Of a DNA stretch of 64,000 nucleotides, positions 9,024 to 17,344 are shown one piece after another. Every line of letters begins with the position of its first letter. Position 1 is the stretch's first letter. Source of the stretch: Corynebacterium sp. (GTDB taxonomy: Bacteria; Actinomycetota; Actinomycetes; Mycobacteriales; Mycobacteriaceae); assembly GCA_030531005.1 (NCBI GenBank), contig JAUMTW010000001.1, forward strand, positions 62,001 to 126,000, given 5' to 3'. The position numbers and the translations under genes are program-made. The notes beneath the pieces were generated by a model. The model was not told the DNA's origin and did not search any database. It saw only the letters and a list, made by a program, of their open reading frames with translations.

Positions 9024-9197
9024 ATGGCTGTACCAAAGCGTCGTATGTCCCGTGCTAACACCCGCACCCGTCGTGCTGCCTGGAAGGCAGATAACGTCGA
9101 GTTGCAGGTAGTGAACGTAAATGGTCAGACTGTACGTGTTCCACGTCGTCTGGTTAAAGCTGCACAGCAGGGCCTCGTAGAGGTTGAGCAGTTCTAA
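9024..9197 (+). CDS. rpmF: 50S ribosomal protein L32, cysteine-free form
   Basis: A 57-residue L32 starts [20 protein letters not shown], the invariant N-terminus. The C-terminal half lacks the four zinc-binding cysteines found in many L32 proteins. A GAAGGGG ribosome binding site precedes the ATG at 9024. It is the second gene of the rpmE2-rpmF unit and is followed by a strong terminator. Confidence 0.95.
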   Translation: MAVPKRRMSRANTRTRRAAWKADNVELQVVNVNGQTVRVPRRLVKAAQQGLVEVEQF

Positions 9198-9230
9198 ACG
9201 CTCACCAAAAGACGAATACTTATTCCAAAG

Positions 9231-9260
9231 GCCCCGGGAGAAACCTCCCGGGGTCTTTGC
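9231..9260 (+). terminator. Terminator after rpmF
   Basis: Nine-bp GC-rich arms, CCCCGGGAG (9232-9240) and CTCCCGGGG (9245-9253), enclose an AAAC loop and are followed by TCTTTGCTATT. It lies ~35 bp after the rpmF stop. Confidence 0.88.
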
Positions 9261-9818
9261 TATTGCAGCAGCTATTGCCGCATTTGTTCTTTGACTCCTC
9301 GTGATCGTGGAGACGCCCGCCTTCTTTGATACGTGTTACCTGCCATGGACCGTCATGTGAGATTCTGGTAGCCAAGCCATCAAATCTTCATAGCGGGCGG
9401 CTCACTATGGAATCTTGAACCAACAAGTCACCATCGCATTGATCATTATTTATTCGCAGCTTACCGATGGGAACCGAAGCACGGATAATCTATCAATTCC
9501 CATCACGATCCTCGCACCAGCACCCCATAAAGCAGTGGTTGCTCAATGTTTCGCTCGCGGCATGACGCCAACGATCTTTACTTACAGCAGAGATAAGGTG
9601 TGGTTGAATGCTCAGATGCTCGTATTTTCCAAAACCTCTGGCTAAAGTAACGGGCCGTAGCGTATTAGGGGAGCGGCGACCGAATTTTTTCATCCTGGAA
9701 ACTGATGGCAATCCAGCCAGCAGCATGCACGTTGCATAACGCCGAGGGATGTCATGGAAAGCGCACATCTGATGTTCATGGTGTTGGGGTACATCTGGGA
9801 CGCTCTCGTGGAGGCTAT

Positions 9819-9857
9819 CAGCTTAGTGCTAGAGGTTTCGCCTCCGGCACTAAGCTG
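9819..9857. repeat. Large perfect inverted repeat in a gene-poor region
   Basis: Arms CAGCTTAGTGC (9819-9829) and GCACTAAGCTG (9847-9857) are perfect. Inside, GAGG and CCTC can add a second stem around a TTTCG loop. No T-run follows on either strand, so it is not a standard terminator. It could be an RNA structure, a protein-binding site or a mobile-element remnant. Confidence 0.6.
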
Positions 9858-10417
9858 CAATCCGAATAACGAGATCGCCGTTCGCGTGTGGTCTTCTAGT
9901 ATCGCTTCGTCCCTAGTGCCTTTTGTGGTGTGGGTTGCGGTTTGAAAGCGTGAGAATAACGAGAATGTTCGAAGGCAGCGGCAGTAGTTCCCGGAATGCA
10001 CGGTTTTTAGGGTGTATCGCGCTCTAGGATGCGGTGTTCGGACTGGTGCATCGGATCCGAGGTCATGCCAAGACGCGGGAGTATGAGACTCCTGTAAAGA
10101 CGCAAGCGCAAATACTTGGATGAGGCCGTTCAAACGTGCAGATCGTTTTTATGTCCATGATATTTTGTCTTCAAGGAAGTTGCTGCAATGACAGATCAGC
10201 AGGTATTCCATTGAGGAATTTTCAGGCTAGCTATGCTGACTCTCCCTAACAGCGTCTTCTTTTTGCGCAATTTGCCAAGGCGGCGCGTAGGATTTCATCG
10301 TTCAATCCTTTCTTGAACTGGAAAATGTGCCTCAGAGATTCCTTGCCGGCACTCATGTGCTGACGATCATTTGCGCTGGTGATCATTTTCTCGATTGCAC
10401 AGGGTCTAAGTCTAGGT

Positions 10418-10443
10418 ACCAACTCTGGGGACCAACTCTGGGG
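10418..10443. repeat. 13-bp tandem duplication
   Basis: ACCAACTCTGGGG occurs twice head-to-tail (10418-10430 and 10431-10443). It lies in non-coding sequence upstream of the response-regulator gene. Confidence 0.8.
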
Positions 10444-10689
10444 TCGGGGTACAGTTTTAGGAATTTAGCTACCACTGCATAATGGGCTGCAGGAAAGGCT
10501 AAGCAGGACTTTCTTAGGTTTTGAGGGGACGCACATCCTAAGAGAAAGCAATTGTGATGAGTAACAGAATAGGGGATATGAGCAGAAATGGGGGTATAAG
10601 CATTTGGCTCAAATTCGACTTTTTCTACGCAGTAGCCCCATGAGCTTGACTTTTAGCGGTATTTGCCTCTTCTTTGTATCAGATGCGTA

Positions 10690-10705
10690 CTTTTCATTTG
10701 AAAAG
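10690..10705. promoter_or_regulatory. Palindrome upstream of mprA, candidate operator
   Basis: CTTTTCATTTGAAAAG is a perfect 7+2+7 palindrome, and the half-site TTTGAAAAG recurs at ~10719. Both lie 50-85 bp upstream of the response-regulator start. This arrangement suits autoregulation by the encoded regulator or another dimeric factor; no binding data are implied. Confidence 0.4.
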
Positions 10706-10773
10706 TGTGATTTTTAGGTTTGAAAAGTCGTCAAAAGCTAGTATGCCGGGCAGAAATTTGGCACAATGAAGTT

Positions 10774-11463
10774 ATGAAAATTCTAGTTGTAGACGACGAG
10801 CCGAACATCCGCGATTCCCTCAGCCGCACTTTTGCGTTCCATGGGTATGAGGTGTCCACCGCCTCCGATGGTAACGAAGCCCTGGAAGTAATATCCCGAG
10901 AGCAACCAGATCTGGTTATCTTGGATGTGATGATGCCAGAGAAGTCCGGAATCGAAGTTTGCAGTGAGCTGCGTGCCTCCGGTGATGACCGCCCAATCCT
11001 GATGCTTACCGCGCGCAGTGAAGTATCTGATCGTGTCGGTGGCCTTGATGCCGGTGCTGATGATTATCTAGGGAAGCCATTCGAACTAGCAGAGTTGCTG
11101 GCCCGAGTGCGCTCTCTGTTACGACGTACCGCGGTGGACAATACCAAGGAGAACCCGAACGAAGAGCTCGTCTTCGAAGATCTGCGCTTGAATCCAGAGT
11201 CTCGGGAGGTTACTCGTAACGGCCGCTATATCAGCCTGACTCGTACCGAGTTCGCCTTACTGCAGTTGTTACTGAGCAATGCCCGTAAGGTACTGCCACG
11301 GAAGCAGATCCTCGAAGAGGTATGGGGCTATGACTTCCCGACTTCTGTTAATGCCCTGGAGGTCTACATCGGCTACTTGCGCCGTAAGACCGAGGAAAAT
11401 GGGGAAAGCCGTCTGATTCACACCGTGCGTGGCGTGGGTTACGTGCTACGAGAATCTAACTAG
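10774..11463 (+). CDS. mprA: OmpR-family response regulator, MprA-like
   Basis: The 229-residue protein has an N-terminal receiver domain (acidic pocket DDE at 7-9, phospho-acceptor Asp51 in LVILDVMMP, Lys in LGKPFE) and a C-terminal winged-helix domain ([31 protein letters not shown]). A TTG-started longer frame exists, but [10 protein letters not shown] is the conserved N-terminus. It overlaps the kinase gene by one base (TAGTG) and lies upstream of an HtrA-like protease and a MoaB-like gene, the mprA-mprB-pepD-moaB2 order of mycobacteria. MprA there controls envelope-stress genes, including the protease. Confidence 0.92.
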   Translation: MKILVVDDEPNIRDSLSRTFAFHGYEVSTASDGNEALEVISREQPDLVILDVMMPEKSGIEVCSELRASGDDRPILMLTARSEVSDRVGGLDAGADDYLGKPFELAELLARVRSLLRRTAVDNTKENPNEELVFEDLRLNPESREVTRNGRYISLTRTEFALLQLLLSNARKVLPRKQILEEVWGYDFPTSVNALEVYIGYLRRKTEENGESRLIHTVRGVGYVLRESN

Positions 11464-12947
11464 TGATTCTGCGCCAACCGCGCTCTGCGGAGCATTCTGT
11501 TAAACAGACTGCTCCCAGCGCCCATTCCTATGGTATGCAGGTGGGGCAGACTAAGGCCGACCCCGAGTCTGTGCGCCGCTTGCCTGTGCGCCGCGTTAAC
11601 TCCCTGCGCTATCACGTAGCGCTGTTAACCGCGGCGACGGTAGCTATTGCCATCGGCCTCATGCTGGCAGCTACCTTCTGGACGGTTTCCCAGTTCATTC
11701 TGCGTTCTATTGACCAAAACCTGGAGTCTAAGGTCGATGTAGCCTTAGAGCAGGTCCAAGAAGTGAACTTCATGGAAGACGCAGAAGCCTATGTGCAAGA
11801 CTTCAAAACCTACAACTCGAATCTTCGTATATCGGTGAGCCCTCCAGGTTGGGGTTACTACGTTGGTGACGATATTCCTCTGACGACCCAGCCAGATCAA
11901 TCGGAGGATTTCGATAGTTACAGCATTGATGCCGAGCGTATTGCTACGAAAAGTAATGACCAAGGGGCAGTTGTCATTATCGCCCAAGATCTTGATGACA
12001 CCTATGACATCCTGGCGCAGCTGGGTATTTGGTTGGTAGTTTTCGGTTCCTTGGGGCTGTTGATCGCATTGCTTGCTGGTTGGATTGCAGCGCGTACAAG
12101 TCTGCATCAGCTAGAAAAGCTCAATGCGAATATTCGCGAGATCGCAGAGAATGATGATCTGCGCGAAGTTTCTGTGGTTGGTAAAGATGAGATCGCAGCA
12201 CTGGCGCGTAGTTTTAATGCTTTGGTGGTAGCGCTAAAGGATTCGCGCCAACGCCAAGCAGAGTTGGTTATGGATGCCGGTCATGAGCTTAAGACACCAC
12301 TGACCAGCTTGCGTAATAATATTGAGTTGCTGATGATGGTGAGCCAATCGCCGCAGCACTCTTTGCCGCCAGGTGAGATAGATGCAATGTATCGCGATAT
12401 TATTGCCCAGCTTGATGAGCTTTCCACCCTTATTGGCGATCTAGTGGACCTTGCTCGTGAAGACGGCTCTGAGGTGAACCCGGAGGCCGTGGATCTAGAG
12501 CAGGTTGTTGAAACCGCGGTTACGCGGGTGCGTCGCCGTGGTGCCAGTTTGGAGTTTAAAATCCAAACTGCTCCGTGGCACATCGTTGGTGACAGTCACG
12601 CCTTAGAGCGCTGTGTTGTGAACCTGCTGGATAATGCGGCCAAGTGGTCGCCAGCGAATGGGGTGGTGCGATTGAGTATGACTCCGCATCCAGACCGGCA
12701 AATGTTGCAATTGGAGGTCTCGGATTCTGGTCCAGGCATTCCAATTGAAGATCGTGAGAAGGTATTCAACCGATTCTATCGTTCGGTCAAAACCCGTAGT
12801 ACCCCGGGCTCTGGCCTTGGGTTGTCGATTGTGCAGTCTACGGTCACCCGTCATGGTGGTGATATTTTCGTTGCGGACTCCGATGATGGCGGATGCCGCA
12901 TGGTGGTTTATTTGCCTGGTAGTCAAGATGAGCACCAAATCGAATAG
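11463..12947 (+). CDS. mprB: Membrane sensor histidine kinase, MprB-like
   Basis: The 494-residue kinase starts with GTG at the last base of the mprA stop codon. It has a basic N-terminal region, TM1 (~49-80), an extracytoplasmic sensor loop, TM2 (~183-210), HAMP (~205-260), the phospho-acceptor His274 in DAGHELKTPLTSLR, and an ATPase domain with the N-box (NLLDNAAKW), G1 (SDSGPGIP) and G2 (GSGLGLSIV). It should phosphorylate the adjacent MprA-like regulator. In mycobacteria MprB senses envelope stress with help from chaperones. Co-transcription with mprA is evident, and a terminator follows. Confidence 0.93.
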   Translation: MILRQPRSAEHSVKQTAPSAHSYGMQVGQTKADPESVRRLPVRRVNSLRYHVALLTAATVAIAIGLMLAATFWTVSQFILRSIDQNLESKVDVALEQVQEVNFMEDAEAYVQDFKTYNSNLRISVSPPGWGYYVGDDIPLTTQPDQSEDFDSYSIDAERIATKSNDQGAVVIIAQDLDDTYDILAQLGIWLVVFGSLGLLIALLAGWIAARTSLHQLEKLNANIREIAENDDLREVSVVGKDEIAALARSFNALVVALKDSRQRQAELVMDAGHELKTPLTSLRNNIELLMMVSQSPQHSLPPGEIDAMYRDIIAQLDELSTLIGDLVDLAREDGSEVNPEAVDLEQVVETAVTRVRRRGASLEFKIQTAPWHIVGDSHALERCVVNLLDNAAKWSPANGVVRLSMTPHPDRQMLQLEVSDSGPGIPIEDREKVFNRFYRSVKTRSTPGSGLGLSIVQSTVTRHGGDIFVADSDDGGCRMVVYLPGSQDEHQIE

Positions 12948-12995
12948 CTCGTACTAGGTGCTACTACGCAGGAAGTGTCATCCCTATAATTTCAT

Positions 12996-13041
12996 GCAGT
13001 ATCAGGTGCCATTCATGTGGTATCCGATACTGCGTGTTTTT
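12996..13041 (+). terminator. Terminator after mprB
   Basis: Perfect 8-bp arms GCAGTATC (12996-13003) and GATACTGC (13026-13033) enclose a 22-nt loop, followed by GTGTTTTT. It lies ~50 bp downstream of the kinase stop, so htrA probably has its own promoter in the remaining ~230 bp. Confidence 0.75.
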
Positions 13042-13270
13042 GTAGCATTGCAAGTAATTTAACCGGCGTATTCTCTACTAATAGAACCGTATGAGAACCT
13101 TGTGGTGTCTACTTACTAGGGGGCGGATGGTCGCGTCATGCGGCACGGAGACCTTAAGTTTTTCAATCGATAGCCAAGTCTAATGCTTCACAGGTATTTA
13201 GCAACTACTCTAGAGGATGCCTCCAGACCGATAGCAGATCTTTTCAAGTGAACAGGCGCACAATACTCTT

Positions 13271-14920
13271 ATGAATTCCAACGAGCCCGGCGACAACTTC
13301 GACGAACAAGCAAATCGGCCATCTCAGGCCGACAAGTCAGCACAGCCAGAGTATTCCGGTGAACCAGATATTTCAGTGCACGGCGAGCAGCCGGAAAATA
13401 GTGCTGTTACAGGGCAGCATTCGGCAGCACAAGCCGCGGACAAGCCATGGAGCGCAGCGCGCGAATCGCATACGGTCGGCCGCGATTCTCAAGAGCAGTG
13501 GGGTGCTTCTTCGACCTCAACTAATCCTTATGCCCAGCAAGAGCCTAGTGTTAATAATTCCCAACATGCGGGTAATCCGTATGCGCAACCTGCGGGAGAT
13601 AACCCGTATCAGGCTCAGGGCATTCCGCAGCAACCTCAAAGCGAGCAGTTTATCGCTTCGGGCACTGCGGCGTATCCCACCGTGAACTCCGCTGATGCGG
13701 GTGCAGCACATGTTCAGCATGCATCTACCGCTGAGCAACCTACCCAAGCCCCTGCTCCTGGAGCCTTGAACCGCGATAACGCGTGGTGGAATGAAGTCCA
13801 GGCAAGCCAATCTGAGGCTGCTGCACCAAGGCCCCAAAAGGTTGTGGGCTTTAAGGCAGCCATGGCAATGACTTTGGCCGCGGCGCTCGTCGCTGGTGGT
13901 GTCACTGGTGTCGTCGTTAATGCAACTTCTGGTACTTCTAGTACGACCACGGCATATAATTCGCTGTACGAAGACCCAGTAACAAGCAACGTTTCCGATA
14001 GTGACGATACCAATGTGGAAGCAGTCGCGGCCGCAGTATTGCCCGCAGTGGTTTCCATCCAGGTGGTTTCTCGCACTGCAGTGGAATCTGGCTCGGGGTC
14101 GATTATCTCCTCGGATGGCTATGTACTCACCAATAACCATGTGGTGGAAAATGCAGCTGCAGATGGTTCGCAATTATCGGTGACCTTAAATGATGGCAGC
14201 ACCTATGAGGCTGATTTTGTGGCAGGCGACAGTAATACGGATGTCGCGGTGATCAAAATCCGCGATGTTGAAGGCCTACCCGTCATTAGCTTTGGGGACT
14301 CTGATAACTTAAGCGTGGGTCAAGCTGTCGTTGCTATCGGCTCTCCACTGGGCCTGGACTCCACAGTAACCACCGGTATCGTTTCTGCGATGAACCGCGC
14401 TGTGCGTGCCACCGGTTCGCAGGCAGGGGAGTCCTCGTTGATTGATGCCATCCAGACAGATGCCGCGATCAATCCTGGTAACTCCGGTGGTGCATTGGTT
14501 GACATGCACGGCAATTTGGTTGGCATGAATTCCATGATCGCTTCTACCGGTGGTACCACGGAGAGCTCTGGTTCGATTGGTTTGGGCTTTGCCATCCCTG
14601 CGAATTTCGCACGCCGGGTTGCGCAGTCTCTCATTGAAACCGGTGAAGTAACCCACCCTATGATCGGTATTCAGGTACAAAGTAATGCCCAGATCATTGG
14701 CGCTTTGATTTCGGGGGTTGAAGACGGCTCTGCGGGTGCTGCCGCTGGCCTGCAACCAGGTGATGTGATCACTCGCGTCAATGATCGTCGTATTGACAGT
14801 GCTGATGCTTTGATCGCCGCGGTGCGCAGCTCTGAATTCGGTGAAACCATTACCTTGACAGTCACTGATGAGAACGGGGGTAATGAACGGCAGGTAGAGC
14901 TCACTTTGCCTCAGGCGTAG
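13271..14920 (+). CDS. pepD: HtrA/DegP-like membrane serine protease with PDZ domain
   Basis: This 549-residue envelope quality-control protease has a long Gln/Ser/Pro-rich cytoplasmic N-terminus (1-190) with NPYAQ/NPYQAQ repeats, then one TM helix (~195-217). A trypsin-like domain follows, with the catalytic triad visible as His290 (YVLTNNHVV), Asp324 (SNTDVAVIK) and Ser405 (NPGNSGGALV). A C-terminal PDZ domain (~460-549) ends the protein. It follows the two-component system that controls its homologue in mycobacteria, and precedes a MoaB-like gene by ~70 bp. The stop-to-start distance suggests possible co-transcription downstream. Confidence 0.95.
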   Translation: MNSNEPGDNFDEQANRPSQADKSAQPEYSGEPDISVHGEQPENSAVTGQHSAAQAADKPWSAARESHTVGRDSQEQWGASSTSTNPYAQQEPSVNNSQHAGNPYAQPAGDNPYQAQGIPQQPQSEQFIASGTAAYPTVNSADAGAAHVQHASTAEQPTQAPAPGALNRDNAWWNEVQASQSEAAAPRPQKVVGFKAAMAMTLAAALVAGGVTGVVVNATSGTSSTTTAYNSLYEDPVTSNVSDSDDTNVEAVAAAVLPAVVSIQVVSRTAVESGSGSIISSDGYVLTNNHVVENAAADGSQLSVTLNDGSTYEADFVAGDSNTDVAVIKIRDVEGLPVISFGDSDNLSVGQAVVAIGSPLGLDSTVTTGIVSAMNRAVRATGSQAGESSLIDAIQTDAAINPGNSGGALVDMHGNLVGMNSMIASTGGTTESSGSIGLGFAIPANFARRVAQSLIETGEVTHPMIGIQVQSNAQIIGALISGVEDGSAGAAAGLQPGDVITRVNDRRIDSADALIAAVRSSEFGETITLTVTDENGGNERQVELTLPQA

Positions 14921-14991
14921 TGACAATCCTGCATGCCGCTGCCATAATAAGGGAAAGATCAAATCCCCTTGGTTACAGTGAGGTATTTCCC

Positions 14992-15570
14992 ATGGCACCA
15001 CAATCTGAGCTGCCGGATTTCTCGGAATTTGAGCACGAGCCAGCGCCCGAATTCTTCGCGGCACACAGCATAGAAGTAGATACTGAAGCTGCCCCGCGCA
15101 CTGCCATGGTTGTTCTGATCGCAGACCATGAAATCCGCTCGGGTCGCGACACCGATCGTCTGGTCACCGAATTGCTCGAGGAAGGCGGTTTCCGGGTGGA
15201 TGCCGTTGTGGAGGTTTCTAAAGAGCCACAGACCATTATGAATGCAATTGAAACCGGCGTGGTCGGTGGCGCTGATTTCGTGCTGACTGTTGGTGGAACT
15301 GGGGTTAGCCCCCGGGATAACACTCCTGAGGCCACCCGGGAATTGATTGACCAGGCGGTGCCAGGTATCGCCCAAGCCTTGCGTTCCTCCGGTTTGGCGT
15401 GTGGCGCTGTTGATGCATGTACCTCCCGTGGCATTTCCGGAGTTTCCGGTTCGACGGTAATCGTGAACCTGGCGGCTTCGCGGGCAGCTATCCGTGATGG
15501 TATGGCCACCTTAACCCCATTGGTGCATCACCTTATCGATCAATTGCGTCGGTCTTCGTATGACGGTTAG
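14992..15570 (+). CDS. moaB: MoaB/Mog-family molybdopterin-binding protein
   Basis: MoaB/Mog proteins adenylylate molybdopterin during cofactor synthesis. The 192-residue protein keeps the diagnostic LTVGGTGVSPRDNTPEAT and the TSRGISGVSGSTVIVNLAAS segments. The frame opens at GTG 14920, but the ATG at 14992 follows a GTGAGG ribosome binding site and gives a normal-sized N-terminus, which carries an acidic lead (PDFSEFEHEPAPEF). No other molybdenum-cofactor genes except a MoeA-like gene are nearby, so the cellular role is uncertain; the gene tracks with the protease in actinobacteria. Confidence 0.88.
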   Translation: MAPQSELPDFSEFEHEPAPEFFAAHSIEVDTEAAPRTAMVVLIADHEIRSGRDTDRLVTELLEEGGFRVDAVVEVSKEPQTIMNAIETGVVGGADFVLTVGGTGVSPRDNTPEATRELIDQAVPGIAQALRSSGLACGAVDACTSRGISGVSGSTVIVNLAASRAAIRDGMATLTPLVHHLIDQLRRSSYDG

Positions 15571-15718
15571 GAAGCGCCGCCGCTCCCAACGCCCTGCAGA
15601 TAGCGGCAATCCAGAATATGAAGACTCGACAGGGGACTTTTTCCAAGACCTGCAACCACCGATTTCGGCGCAATACTATAAGGAGCAACAGCCTCCGCAC
15701 TATGGTAAGACCGAATAA
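15560..15718 (+). CDS. Small conserved-context basic protein, 52 residues
   Basis: An ATG at 15560 overlaps the end of moaB by 11 bp and opens a 53-codon frame starting MTVRKRRRSQRPADS and ending with QPPHYGKTE. The N-terminus is strongly basic, the middle acidic, and the C-terminus carries an aromatic/proline motif. I recall a similarly sized hypothetical gene at this position in C. glutamicum. The stop-start overlap and codon usage like its neighbours argue that it is real. The function is unknown; the basic start could bind nucleic acid or membrane (speculative). Confidence 0.6.
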   Translation: MTVRKRRRSQRPADSGNPEYEDSTGDFFQDLQPPISAQYYKEQQPPHYGKTE

Positions 15719-15807
15719 GATAATACAGTGTATAAGTCGCGCAGCTTAAGAATATTGCAAGGGCTCGAACGAGTGGCTGCAAGGCTGCGAAATCGGCTGC
15801 GATAAAG

Positions 15808-15844
15808 AAAGACTCAGTAACACACAATTACCTGAGGCTTTCTT
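15808..15844. terminator. Terminator-like hairpin between convergent genes
   Basis: AAAGAAAG-A-CTCAG pairs with CTGAG-G-CTTTCTTT around a ~14-nt loop with one mismatch. The A/T-rich outer stem can supply a T-run in both directions, so it may serve both moaB/small ORF (+) and the SAF-domain gene (-). Confidence 0.7.
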
Positions 15845-16642
15845 TTATTGCGATGCAGAGGATGCAATCACCATCGCAAAGGGAAAATGTAACCCAAAGC
15901 TCGCTACCTGTCCCGCCACCACTGGGCTGAGACCTACTAGAATTACTCCATCGTCGAACAGGGTAGGGGCATCCGAGTGCGCCGCAGGTGTTGGAGTTGC
16001 GACCACGAGTGCATTGTGAGCAATAATTTCTGGATGGAAATCTGGGTCAGCCAATTCAGCTTCGCTCGCCGGCCTTAATAAATGAATCTCATCGCCAGGA
16101 TGAACGATCTCAGTCCAAGCTTGGGTAGCCAACTGTATGGGAACCAACTGTAATTCCGGGTGGGCAGCTAAGCGGTTTTCATACAGCACATCCTCGCTAT
16201 ACACCTGAGCCCCTGCAGCCCGTGGCTGCAACAAGACTGTGCCGACGAGGTCTGCTATCTCGAGCTCTGGCACCCACTGTTTGCTTTCAGCCGGAACTGA
16301 AATAATGCGAAGATCTGTTTCTTCGACGATGTGCCCAGCAGGGAGATCTGTGGCATAAACCAGCAGTTCAGTCGTATGCGAGTGGGCTTGCGCCAATGCA
16401 AGCAGACCTGCAGCGACTAAACACATCGTTGCCAGAATGCGGCGGAAGAATAAGCTGCGCCGATACCCGGGGCTGCGCAGTACTTGCCAGAGTTTTTGTC
16501 CAATCGTATCGACATTTGCCGGATTCGAGGGTGATGGGCATACCGATGAAAGCTTTTGAGAGGAGAATTTCACCCTCTTTAGACCCTTACCATAGGCCGC
16601 GCGGTTCCCAGGGCGATAGCACGACCTGTGATCGGCATCCAC
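15845..16642 (-). CDS. SAF-domain (CpaB/RcpC-like) membrane-anchored protein
   Basis: The frame encodes up to 265 residues. After a poorly determined N-terminus comes one hydrophobic helix (ILATMCLVAAGLLALAQA). Next is a SAF-like segment, VYATDLPAGHIVEETDLRIISVP, as in CpaB/RcpC pilus-assembly and related envelope proteins. The C-terminus is beta-rich and ends with a hydrophobic segment. The GTG at 16642 lacks a ribosome binding site; a GTG at 16573 (VKFSSQ) is an alternative. It lies 16 bp downstream of the fthC stop in the same direction. No pilus genes are nearby and the function is unknown. In mycobacteria mscL occupies a neighbouring position, but none is present here. Confidence 0.65.
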   Translation of the reverse strand: MDADHRSCYRPGNRAAYGKGLKRVKFSSQKLSSVCPSPSNPANVDTIGQKLWQVLRSPGYRRSLFFRRILATMCLVAAGLLALAQAHSHTTELLVYATDLPAGHIVEETDLRIISVPAESKQWVPELEIADLVGTVLLQPRAAGAQVYSEDVLYENRLAAHPELQLVPIQLATQAWTEIVHPGDEIHLLRPASEAELADPDFHPEIIAHNALVVATPTPAAHSDAPTLFDDGVILVGLSPVVAGQVASFGLHFPFAMVIASSASQ

Positions 16643-16658
16643 ACCGAATACGCAGCCG

Positions 16659-17255
16659 CTACTGCACGGAACCTACTTCCAGTACGCCTGCTTCAGTAAT
16701 AAGCACATCTACTCCAATATCATGTGCTTCAAAGGGAATATCTGCATTAATCTCACGGGCGTAGAGCACTAATATTTTTGGTATTTGCACCGCTGCAAGC
16801 AGGCGATCATAATAACCGCCCCCTTGGCCTAAGCGCCGCCCAGTAGGGGTTGCGCCCAAACCGGGAAGGATTACCGCAGCTACATGAGGGATTGCGGAAA
16901 AGTCCACTAGATCAGTGCTGGGTTCCATGATCCCAAAATTGCCAGCGTGTAGTTCTTGGTGTGGGCCAAGCTGCCCCCAAGAGAGTTCATGGGTACCCAC
17001 AACCTTTGGCAGCCAGAGAGCACCGGCATACTCATGTGCCCAGGCGGTTAAAGCCGCACCACCAGGTTCATTCGCCGACGGCAGGTATGATGCCACACTC
17101 GCCTGTGCTGGGAGATGATTCCTAAGATAATCCTCGACATTGGCACGGATCGCAGCATCAGCGGCGCGACGATCTTGTTCTGTAAGAGCTGCGCGCTGGT
17201 CCCGAATCTGGGTGCGCCATTTCTGCTTACGAGCGGCGAGCTGCGTGGGGTCCAT
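16659..17255 (-). CDS. fthC: 5-formyltetrahydrofolate cyclo-ligase
   Basis: This enzyme converts 5-formyl-THF to 5,10-methenyl-THF with ATP, rescuing a dead-end folate. The 198-residue protein has the family signature LGATPTGRRLGQGGGYYDRL near residue 145 and the N-terminal KWRTQIRDQRAAL. The frame is open upstream, but MDPTQLAARKQKWR (ATG at 17255, preceded by an AGAAGGA ribosome-binding region) is the natural start. It is divergent from galU, with about 90 bp between starts. Confidence 0.93.
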   Translation of the reverse strand: MDPTQLAARKQKWRTQIRDQRAALTEQDRRAADAAIRANVEDYLRNHLPAQASVASYLPSANEPGGAALTAWAHEYAGALWLPKVVGTHELSWGQLGPHQELHAGNFGIMEPSTDLVDFSAIPHVAAVILPGLGATPTGRRLGQGGGYYDRLLAAVQIPKILVLYAREINADIPFEAHDIGVDVLITEAGVLEVGSVQ

Positions 17256-17331
17256 CTGTATCCTTCTATGATCCGTGCAACCTTTTTGGCGCAATTGCGC
17301 CAGCTTCCCACACCAAGTGGGCTTTGGAACG

Positions 17332-17337
17332 TACAAT
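17332..17337 (+). promoter_or_regulatory. -10 element of galU, leaderless transcript
   Basis: TACAAT ends 7 bp before the galU ATG at 17345, the expected distance from a -10 hexamer to the transcription start. No Shine-Dalgarno sequence fits, so galU mRNA probably starts at or next to its initiation codon. Confidence 0.65.
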
Positions 17338-17344
17338 ACCCGCT

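Larger units (their letters stand above)
9261..10689. other. 1.4-kb stretch without a recognisable gene
   Basis: All six frames are short and their translations lack any family signature. The longest (minus strand 9690-10133, ~147 codons) is low-quality and rich in Thr/Ser/Cys. A 46-codon minus-strand frame ending near 10250 (MITSANDRQHMSAGKESLRH...) looks slightly more protein-like but is unrecognised. The stretch also holds a large hairpin (9819-9857) and a 13-bp tandem repeat (10418-10443). It may be a decayed gene region; no transposase remnant could be identified with confidence. Confidence 0.45.

Noticed and set aside
9690..10133. 147-codon minus-strand frame
   Set aside because: The translation has no family signature, odd composition and no ribosome binding site; the same bases include the large hairpin.
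13517..14173. Antisense frame opposite the htrA-like gene
   Set aside because: Arg/Cys/Ile-rich composition is typical of a shadow frame; htrA has all catalytic residues.
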